Shown here: piece after piece, positions 57,576 to 64,000 of the stretch | Layout of the letters: every line of letters starts with the position of its first letter | Position numbering within the stretch: position 1 is the first letter of the stretch | Assembly: GCA_963718635.1 (NCBI GenBank) | Contig: OY970367.1 | Coordinates: 3,596,001 to 3,660,000 of the forward strand | Length of the DNA stretch: 64,000 bases | Source of the DNA: JAIOQJ01 sp963718635 | GTDB taxonomy: Bacteria; Planctomycetota; Planctomycetia; Gemmatales; Gemmataceae | Direction: 5' to 3' | The notes under the pieces: model-generated | Seen by the model: the letters and a program-made list of their open reading frames with translations, nothing else | Databases searched by the model: none | What the model was told of the DNA's origin: nothing | Made by a program: the position numbers and the translations under genes

Positions 57576-57872
57576 ATGGAAGTTGTTGTCTTGGCCCATT
57601 CTCCGGGATTTACAACGGAAGCAGCCGTCTGGTTCGCTCTCTTTTCGGGCTTGGTTGTCCTTGGAGCGTTGATCAGTTGGGCAATCAAGTTGCTCGGCTG
57701 GGGTGAAGAAGAACTCGATTTAGCCAGCCCCGTCCAGAACGCGCGTATTCTCAATCTGTCGCGACGTCGCATCAACAGCGTGAGATCATCTCGCCAGCAG
57801 CGCCGAAGCCATCCGCTTCGCTTATCCCGGCGGCGAAACTCTTCGCTTCGCTCCGTCAAACGAAGACGATAA
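57576..57872 (+). CDS. Possible small membrane protein
   Basis: A 98-residue frame with one hydrophobic helix ('AAVWFALFSGLVVLGALISWAIKLLGW'), then an acidic stretch and a strongly basic Arg/Ser tail. No clear ribosome binding site. A longer frame on the other strand covers the same bases, so this is uncertain. Confidence 0.4.
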   Translation: MEVVVLAHSPGFTTEAAVWFALFSGLVVLGALISWAIKLLGWGEEELDLASPVQNARILNLSRRRINSVRSSRQQRRSHPLRLSRRRNSSLRSVKRRR

Positions 57873-58027
57873 CAAATCATCACACCTCGCAATCGCGTAG
57901 ACTTACTTCGTTTCCACAGCCCCTGCGATAGTGATTTTGGCTGCTTCGCGGCCAACGTAAGCCCATTCGCAGCCGCCGAAAGGAGCAGACACGCTTCAAA
58001 TCTGTAAAATATCGGCGGAGGTGCTTC

Positions 58028-59359
58028 ATGTTCATTTCCGCATTCGTGCCGTTGCTCATCGGCGGGACTATTGGTTATCCACCGCCGGCTCGCTTTGATG
58101 AAAAGTCGGTTTGGGTAGGCCGAATCGTGATCATGAAGAAGGCAGGCACGCGCTATTGCCGCACCCAAGCCGATGGAAGCGTTGTTGAAGTAGGTGTTCT
58201 AACGCGCACCGACTACCAAGTCGTTCGCGAAAAATACGATCGGCTTTGGGTGAAGCAAGACGGCGTTGAAGGTTGGATCTCCAAAGATGATGCCGCGCTT
58301 CCCGAACAGGGCATCGAGCTTTTCTCCAAATCGATCCAGGATAACCCGACCGATTCTTCGCAACACGCCCGGCGTTCCAAAGCATACGAATTGAAAGGCG
58401 ATCTCGGTGCCGCCTTGAAGGATTACGATGCCGCGATTCGCCTGGCGCCGACCGCTTCCTCGTGGCTGAACAACCGGGGCAACTTATTGATGAAGCGCAA
58501 GGAGTTCGATCGAGCCTTGCAAGATTATAATCGCGCGATCGAACTGAACAATGGCTCGGCCATCTTCTACGGCAATCGCGGCAACGTTCACTCTCACGCA
58601 CGCGATTTCGACAAAGCGATCGCCGATTACGATGCCGCCCTGCGGATTGCGCCCAACTACATCAGCGCCTTTGTCAATCGCGGCAATGTGCATCGAGAAC
58701 TGCGAGAATTTGACAAAGCTCTTGCGGACTACAATGCCGCGCTTAAAGTCGATCCCCAATACGCTTACGCCTTCAGCAATCGGGGCGAACTCTGGCTGGG
58801 CCGGCTTGATTTCGATCGGGCTCACGAGGATATTTCAGCCGCGATTCATATTGATCCGCGCTCCCCGCTAGCGTTCCTGCATCGGGGCAATCTTCATCGC
58901 GCGGTTGGAAAAGCGAGTTTGGCGCGTGACGATTTCGACCACGCTCTGTGGCTCGATCCAACGCTTACGCAAGCCTGGATTGAACGTGGCAAGCTAATGC
59001 GATCCGCTAACGAATATGAACGAGCTCTTAGCGACTTCGATGCCGCCCTGAAGCTCGAACCGAAATGGCCCCAAGCGCTGATCGCGAAAGCTGAGATGCT
59101 TTCGACGTGCAGCGTAGATCGCTGGAGAGACGGCAAGTTGGCTTTGACGCTCGCGCAACAGGCTGTCGACGCCACTAAGAGCGTTGATGCAGTCGCTTGG
59201 GCCGCTCTGGCGGCGGCTTATGCGGAAACGGGCAATTTCATTGATGCCGTTGACAGACAACTCCTGGCAATGAGCATCAAAAGATACATTGAAACGGAAG
59301 GCGATCGCGCTCAGAAGAGGTTATCGTCATACAAAGCCGGTAAAGCATGGCGCGAATGA
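58028..59359 (+). CDS. SH3-like and TPR repeat protein
   Basis: A 443-residue protein. The first 20 residues are weakly hydrophobic and may be a signal peptide. Residues 30-90 resemble a bacterial SH3 module ('VWVGRIVIMKKAGTRY' to 'LWVKQDGVEGWISKDDA'). Then come eight or more TPR units with the consensus 'Fxrax xDYxxAIxLxP', for example 'YGNRGNVHSHARDFDKAIADYDAALRIAP' and 'FVNRGNVHRELREFDKALADYNAALKVDP'. CGGAGG lies before the ATG. Probably a periplasmic scaffold. Confidence 0.88.
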   Translation: MFISAFVPLLIGGTIGYPPPARFDEKSVWVGRIVIMKKAGTRYCRTQADGSVVEVGVLTRTDYQVVREKYDRLWVKQDGVEGWISKDDAALPEQGIELFSKSIQDNPTDSSQHARRSKAYELKGDLGAALKDYDAAIRLAPTASSWLNNRGNLLMKRKEFDRALQDYNRAIELNNGSAIFYGNRGNVHSHARDFDKAIADYDAALRIAPNYISAFVNRGNVHRELREFDKALADYNAALKVDPQYAYAFSNRGELWLGRLDFDRAHEDISAAIHIDPRSPLAFLHRGNLHRAVGKASLARDDFDHALWLDPTLTQAWIERGKLMRSANEYERALSDFDAALKLEPKWPQALIAKAEMLSTCSVDRWRDGKLALTLAQQAVDATKSVDAVAWAALAAAYAETGNFIDAVDRQLLAMSIKRYIETEGDRAQKRLSSYKAGKAWRE

Positions 59360-59389
59360 CGGCGTCGTTATCCCGTACGAGGAGAATAT

Positions 59390-60126
59390 ATGCGCTTCTG
59401 GTTGTGCACGATCATCGGCTTCTGGAGTTTTTACGCTTCGGCGGACGAACCGAAAAATGATGGTCGCTATGAGTGGAAGGCGAACCACGACCCCAATGGA
59501 ATCGGCAAATTCTATATGGGTCGCGAGATCGCGCACGTGATGGGGCATGCCGCCGCGACCTGGCTCGAGCGCCGGAGCGCGAAGAAGAGGAGCAACCAAA
59601 GAAGCTGCTCAAAGCGCTCAAGCTGGAACCAGGGATGATCGTTGCCGACATCGGCGCCGGCAGCGGCTATTACGTCTTCCGCATCGCGCCGCTGCTCGGC
59701 GAAAAGGGCAAGGTCTTCGCCGTCGACATCCAAAAAGAGATGCTCGACATCATTGCCGCACGAACGAAAAAACAGAAAGTCGCGAACGTCGAAACAATCT
59801 TGAGCAAAGAAGCCGACCCGAAGTTGCCTAAGAGTTCCGTCGACGCGATCTTGATGGTCGACGTCTATCACGAATTTAATTTTCCCTACGAAATGACGCA
59901 GAAACTGATCGATGCCTTAAAGCCGAACGGAAGGCTGATCTTCGTCGAGTTCAAGAAAGAAGACGAGAATGTCCCCATCAAAGAGGTTCACAAGATGAGC
60001 GAACGCCAGGTGATCAAGGAAATGGATGAGTTCAATGAACTGAAACATGTTGAAACGAACAAAGACCTGCCGTGGCAGCATGTCATCGTGTTCCGCAAGA
60101 TCGAAGTGAAAAAGAAAGAGCAATGA
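59390..60126 (+). CDS. Class I SAM-dependent methyltransferase with signal peptide, one frameshift
   Basis: About 245 residues. An N-terminal signal peptide ('FWLCTIIGFWSFYASA') precedes the conserved 'YMGREIAHVMGHAAATWLER', followed after a frame change near 59570 by the Rossmann methyltransferase core: 'LEPGMIVADIGAGSGYYVFRIAPLLG' (SAM motif I), 'VFAVDIQKEMLDI' (motif II) and 'DAILMVDVYHEF' (motif IV). The 'MGREIAxVMGHxxAxWLER' head is a known feature of this family of exported methyltransferases in planctomycetes. 31 bases downstream of the TPR gene. Confidence 0.88.
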
Positions 60127-60233
60127 CACTCAGCAAAAAGCGTTAAGTTGTATAAAGTGGCATTGGCCCTATCCGCAGTTGCACTCGCTAAATGAACTAC
60201 TCTCCACCCTCTCGCTCCGGGGAATCGAGCTTT

Positions 60234-60650
60234 ATGCTCATCCGCATCGTTTCCGCCTTGTCGTGCGCGTTTATCCTCGCCGGCTGCAAAATGCCTAGCG
60301 ATGGTCCTCGAAACGCCAGAGAGATGTATCAGGAGACCATCAAACTTTACGAAGAGTTGGTGCAGGTGCTGAGCAAGGTAGAAGATCTGCGTACGGCCAG
60401 CGCTGCCCGCGATCACGTCGCGGAGATTTCGAACAAGCTCGCGCGGATTAGGCAATTCCGCAACAACCTGCAGAAAAAGAAGGATCCGAACAAACTCGAT
60501 TCGACGGACGTGGAATTTAGGACGTCCCTTTCACTGGCGGAGAAGAAGGTCTTCACCGAATACGTGCGTATCCGCCAGCGGGTTCCCGACGCCAAGAAGT
60601 TGGCGGACGAGGTTCAAGCGCTGATGGAAAGCCAGGGCGCGAAGATGTGA
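60234..60650 (+). CDS. Small lipoprotein with coiled coil
   Basis: 138 residues. The signal peptide ends in the lipobox 'FILAGC', so the Cys is probably lipidated. The mature part is helical and Lys/Glu/Arg-rich ('YQETIKLYEELVQVLSKVEDLRTA', 'RIRQFRNNLQKKKDPNKLD'). Start ATG at 60234. No known family. Confidence 0.75.
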   Translation: MLIRIVSALSCAFILAGCKMPSDGPRNAREMYQETIKLYEELVQVLSKVEDLRTASAARDHVAEISNKLARIRQFRNNLQKKKDPNKLDSTDVEFRTSLSLAEKKVFTEYVRIRQRVPDAKKLADEVQALMESQGAKM

Positions 60651-60711
60651 TTTCGCCCCGGCGCCAACGGATTCTAGAGAGTCGATGATTCGAGCGCAGA
60701 GCCCGTCTTAC

Positions 60712-60760
60712 CCTCCCCCCGCAAAGCCGTCGCAAAGCCGGGGGGAGGGTGGGAAGGGTG
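60712..60760. repeat. GC-rich hairpin repeat with internal duplication
   Basis: CCCTCCCCCCGCAAAGCCG followed by a second GCAAAGCCGGGGGGAGGG. It matches the arms of the element at 6312-6442, with a short GCAAAGCCGTC duplication in the loop. Confidence 0.7.
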
Positions 60761-60853
60761 AGATGCCGGTTCGAAGTACGCCTTTTTTTGGTTGTAAATA
60801 TTCCTAATGCTTCATTCAGATCACTGCGGCAGAACGTGCGTTGCAGGCTCGCT

Positions 60854-61473
60854 TCACGTCGATTGCACGACTTCCCCTTTGCTGCGCCAGAGATACCAGG
60901 TTGCAATCGAGCGATAAGGCCGCCACGGCTCGGCCAACTCCATGATTGATTTGGCGCCGGGTTCGGTAAGTGCATAAAGTTTTTGAACAGCGGGCGCAAG
61001 CCGAGATCGCCGACGGGCAGCACGTCGAGCCGGCCAAGCGAAAAGATCAAGAACATATGCACCGTCCAGACCCCAATGCCACGGATGGGGATCAGGTGGT
61101 CTTCCACTTCCTGATCGGTGAGCGATTCGAGATCCGTTTGCAGTTTTTGATCGTTCTGAAAATGTTCCGTCAGGGATCGCAGCGAAAGCAATTTGTTCGC
61201 CGAGAGGCCGCACGCGCGAATGTCCGCATCGCTCAGGCGGGCGATTGCCTCGGGGCGAACACCGGCTTCTCCGCACGCGGCGATGACTCGGCCAAAGATC
61301 GACTCGGCTGCTTTGGTCGATATCTGCTGCGATACGATCGATCGAGCCAGCACGGCAAAATGATCTGGATTAGGCAGCAACGTGCATGGCCCAACTTGCT
61401 TGAGCAGCGGACGAAGGATCGGCGACCTTCTTGAAAGATGCCGCCGAGCGGCGGCGTAAATGGGACCTGTCAT
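60854..61473 (-). CDS. DNA-3-methyladenine glycosylase-like HhH protein, one frameshift
   Basis: About 206 residues of the HhH-GPD superfamily, AlkA branch. It removes alkylated bases in base-excision repair. Motifs: 'FAVLARSIVSQQISTKAAESIFGRV', the helix-hairpin-helix 'LIPIRGIGVWTVHMFLIFSLG' and catalytic Asp in 'LDVLPVGDLGL'. Past a frame change near 60991 the C-terminus continues as 'KSIMELAEPWRPYRSIATWYLW', the normal ending of this family. No iron-sulfur Cys loop. Confidence 0.9.
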
Positions 61474-61511
61474 CGATTCGCGCTCTAGCGTTTCTTATCC
61501 AAGCGAAATTA

Positions 61512-61626
61512 TTTAGCCACCGATGGAACACGGAACAAACACGGATAAAATCGAAGAAGCTGATTGAGGCAGGCTGTCGAATGCGCCATCCGATATTTGA
61601 TTTATCCGTGTTTAATCCGTGGCTAA
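61512..61626. repeat. Imperfect inverted repeat TTAGCCAC...GTGGCTAA
   Basis: The arms include TTAGCCAC / GTGGCTAA at the ends and ACACGGATAAA / TTTATCCGTGT inside. It lies between the glycosylase and DUF1501 genes; no gene is seen in 61474-61699. Confidence 0.6.
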
Positions 61627-61699
61627 TCGATTTCTCTTTACATTGGCTGTCGAGTGCTTAGAGAATTCTCATCGGTCCGAAGCGCAGCCTCGTAGAACT

Positions 61700-63054
61700 T
61701 CAGACAAGCTCGGCAATCGGTTCACCATCATCCAGCAGACAACGCGGCCGCCCGCTGAAGTCCGGAATCGACTGAGATGGATCGATGCCTAGAACGTGGT
61801 AGAGCGTGCCGAGCACGTTCTGAGCGCTGAGCCCCCGATTCTTAGGCCTCTCGGCTTTGCTGTCCGTCTCGCCAACCACCTGCCCCGTTTTCAAACCGCC
61901 GCCGGCAAAGAGCCGCAAAGCCGGCATCGGGCCAGTGATCCCGGCCTTCATCCTTATTCACCCGCGGGGTTCGGCCGAACTCGCCCCAAACGAGCACGGC
62001 GACCTCTTTGTCCAAGCCGCGATCGTGCAAATCGTTAACGAGAGCCGCGACCGAACGATCGAGCAACGGCAGCACCGAGCGCAGCCCGGTGAAGATGTTC
62101 CCCGTGCTGGCGCCCTTCCCGTGGTAATCCCAAGGCCCGATGCGCATCGTGACCACGCCGACTCCTGCTTCCACCAGTCGGCGAGCCAGGAGAAATTTTT
62201 CGCTCGGCCAGCCAACAGTGGGTGTCGCCACGTTGCCGTAGATGTATTTGTCGCCGGGCCGGCCGTAAGTTTCGCGAACTTTCCACGGCTCGCGGCTCAG
62301 GTCGAACGCCAACCGCGCTTGAGGGGAAGTGATCATCTCCAATGCCTTGGCATTGAACGTGTCAACCGCTTCAAAATCGCGATGGGCATCGATGTCGCGG
62401 CGGACGGAGTCAAATTGGCCGAGTAATGTCTTCCGGTCGTCGAGGCGTGTCGCCGTCATCTCGCGGGCCAGGCCCAAGTTCTTGACCCCTTCGCTCCCGT
62501 AAAGAAATGGACGATGAGCGATGCCGGTATAATGCGGATTTTCAACCTCCGTATGGCTGGCCTCGTATTGATCGAGACTGACGTAATGCGGAATCTGCGC
62601 ATCGGCCGACCCGTTGAAGCGGCTGATGACCGACCCGAAAGCGGGCCTTTTGGCGGACTTCGGAAAGCCCGTGTAGCACTCTTGAAGTTCGTGTTGCATC
62701 GGCTCGACAAATTGCACCGTGCGCACGAGCGCGTAACTTGTCGGCGATGGCCGCCTGACGCGGGAAGAGCTCGCAGATGTCAAAGCCGGGCACGTTAGTC
62801 CGAATCGGCTGGAATTCACCGCGGACTTCGGCCTTCGCGTTCGGCTTTAAATCGTACATGTCGATATGGCTTGGACCGCCAGCCAGGCAAATCATAATAA
62901 CCGATTTAACCGGAGTCTTCGTTTTGCCTTCGGCCCGCAAGCGAAGAACGTCGCCCAGCGACAAGCCCCCCAGGCCCAGTGCGCCAATTCGGAGAAAGTC
63001 ACGGCGGTTGACGCGATCGCAGAAAGAACGCGAACGGTCCCAAACAGTGAACAT
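61700..63054 (-). CDS. DUF1501 Tat-exported protein, two frameshifts
   Basis: About 451 residues. The N-terminus has a twin-arginine signal, 'RRDFLRIGALGLGGLSLGDVL', followed by 'SVIMICLAGGPSHIDMYDLKPNA', the start of a DUF1501 (sulfatase/alkaline-phosphatase-like) domain. 'VAVLVWGEFGRTPRVNKDEGRDHW' is the conserved Asp/Arg block; 'GLSAQNVLGTLYHVLGIDPSQSIPDFSGRP' ends the domain. Pieces are 62542-63054, 61842-62819 and 61700-61951, with changes near 62737 and at 61930. These proteins often follow DUF1549/DUF1553 cytochrome-like partners, but none lies in the window. Confidence 0.9.
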
Positions 63055-63228
63055 GAATCATCCCTTGGGGTGGGAACAGCAAGAATCGCCAAAACGAAGA
63101 GAGCCAAGGCAGGTGATTTCAGTTTACCATTCGATCCGTGCGAGTCAACCGCGTTAACGCGTTGTTATCAGCAGGAGGCGCAAGCGAAGGAGTGGGTTCT
63201 TGTTTGCCGGACGCGCTAGCGACGGAGT

Positions 63229-63337
63229 GGCGAGCCGGGAGCGTGAGCGACTGGAGTTTTCTCGAGCGAAATCTGCGGCGTAAGCGATCGGAGTTCTTCT
63301 CCACAAAATCTCCAGTCGCTTACGCTCCTGGCTCGCC
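63229..63337. repeat. 28-base-arm inverted repeat (GGCGAGCC...GGCTCGCC)
   Basis: Arms at 63229-63256 and 63310-63337 match at 26 of 28 bases. The family includes the hairpin at 8405-8457. It lies in the gene-free stretch 63055-63373. Confidence 0.8.
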
Positions 63338-63373
63338 CAAAATGCGAGCATGGGTCGCGTGCAACAGGCTGAA

Positions 63374-64000
63374 TCACCCACGCCCGCTCAAGATCGAAGG
63401 AAGCTCGAAATGCTCTTCATCGCGATCGGGCTTTGGCATCGGTGCATCTTCCGGCCGCGTTTTGCCCTCGCCTGCGCGCACCGAACGAGCCACGGCCGGC
63501 AGAATCTCCTCGAACTGGGCTTGATAACGGCGAATTCGGCTGCGGAAATAAGAGACCGCAACGACGCCCGGAATGGCCACGAGCAAACCGGTCGCGGTAG
63601 TGACAAGGGCTATCCGAATGGCGCCTGCCAACTGCGCCTTGCCGACACCTGCTTTCTCGAGTGCATCGAAGCCGACGATCATGCCGACCACGGTCCCGAG
63701 CAAGCCGAGCAACGGAGCTACCCGGACAATGGTCGCCAGGAGATTCAAATGATTGGCCAGCGAAGGCAGATCGCGCTGGCCGACGTCGTGCAAGGTGCGC
63801 TCGATCGGTATTCCAAGTGTTAAATGTTGCGATAAGGCCTTGCTAATGACGCGGATCAACAGAGCCGGGCTCGATTGATGTTTTTCAACGGCACGCTTCG
63901 CTTCACCCGCCTCCGCCAACTTTTGCAGATCGTCAATTGCCTCCGCGTCGAGAACAGCCGAACGGCGAAGAACGAAAAGACGCTCAAGGATGACGCCGAG
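63374..64000 (-). CDS. MotA/TolQ/ExbB proton channel family protein, 5' truncated
   Basis: Over 200 residues, continuing past the window edge; codons are in frame with base 64000. 'LNLLATIVRVAPLLGLLGTVVGMIVGFDALE' and 'ARIALVTTATGLLVAIPGVVAVSYF' style helices and the 'TxxGLxVAIP' motif are the hallmark of ExbB/TolQ/MotA proton channels that power TonB/Tol systems. The C-terminal tail is short and polar. Its partner would be ExbD/TolR, not in view. Confidence 0.9.
   Translation of the reverse strand, partial: LGVILERLFVLRRSAVLDAEAIDDLQKLAEAGEAKRAVEKHQSSPALLIRVISKALSQHLTLGIPIERTLHDVGQRDLPSLANHLNLLATIVRVAPLLGLLGTVVGMIVGFDALEKAGVGKAQLAGAIRIALVTTATGLLVAIPGVVAVSYFRSRIRRYQAQFEEILPAVARSVRAGEGKTRPEDAPMPKPDRDEEHFELPSILSGRG

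Noticed and set aside
57533..58168. 211-residue minus-strand frame
   Set aside because: It is Arg/Ser-rich with no domain, overlaps the well-supported SH3/TPR gene and has no start signal.

Overview
The window looks like a chromosomal segment of a member of the Planctomycetota. The basis is family content: a DUF1501 Tat-exported protein, DUF4058, a very large DUF4175-type coiled-coil protein, an MJ0042-type zinc-ribbon protein, three Hanks-type Ser/Thr kinases (one fused to an ECF sigma factor), many TPR and beta-propeller proteins, and small proteins I associate with this phylum. No rRNA or tRNA gene was seen. No finer taxonomic placement is claimed.

Layout. 1-6.2 kb: the tail of a TadC-like secretion protein and a roughly 1650-residue DUF4175-like membrane coiled-coil protein. 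6.5-14.7 kb: sigma/kinase fusion, divergent 7Fe ferredoxin, S46 peptidase, glutathione peroxidase, a DUF433/PIN-like toxin-antitoxin pair and DUF4058. 14.7-22 kb: a Sua5/TsaC tRNA-modification enzyme, TPR protein, DEDDh exonuclease, HicB-like protein, NAD-dependent epimerase, zinc-ribbon protein and class IV aminotransferase. 22-28 kb: a 1244-residue kinase with a beta-helix-like ectodomain, then an ABC-2 polysaccharide exporter pair. 28.3-31.2 kb: a homogentisate-type aromatic catabolic cluster (FAH hydrolase, small conserved protein, homogentisate dioxygenase, flavin reductase). 32-42.3 kb: a third kinase, RluB, PyrK, HtrA-like protease, beta-propeller, GpsA and TatD. 43-49.3 kb: a TMTC-like membrane/TPR protein, leuA, CysQ-like phosphatase and a sugar isomerase-like protein. 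49.9-51.1 kb: an IS630-type element. 51-64 kb: PDZ and beta-helix secreted proteins, an orphan dabA, SH3/TPR protein, exported methyltransferase, lipoprotein, AlkA-like glycosylase, DUF1501 and an ExbB/TolQ/MotA channel protein.

The most interesting regulatory feature is upstream of leuA. A sigma70-like promoter, a TTG-started 24-codon leader ORF with 8 leucine codons among residues 5-15, and a strong intrinsic terminator lie in that order before the leuA ribosome binding site. This is the full architecture of a translational attenuator for leucine synthesis.

Two caveats matter. First, at least 27 single-step frame changes split 15 genes whose motifs continue perfectly in the next frame. Many sit in or beside short C, G or A runs, so I treat them as probable sequencing or assembly indels and annotate whole genes with breakpoints. 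Second, intergenic space is crowded with palindromic dispersed repeats, including short MITE-like elements. One of these sits in frame inside a coding sequence and one is flanked by a 10-bp direct repeat.
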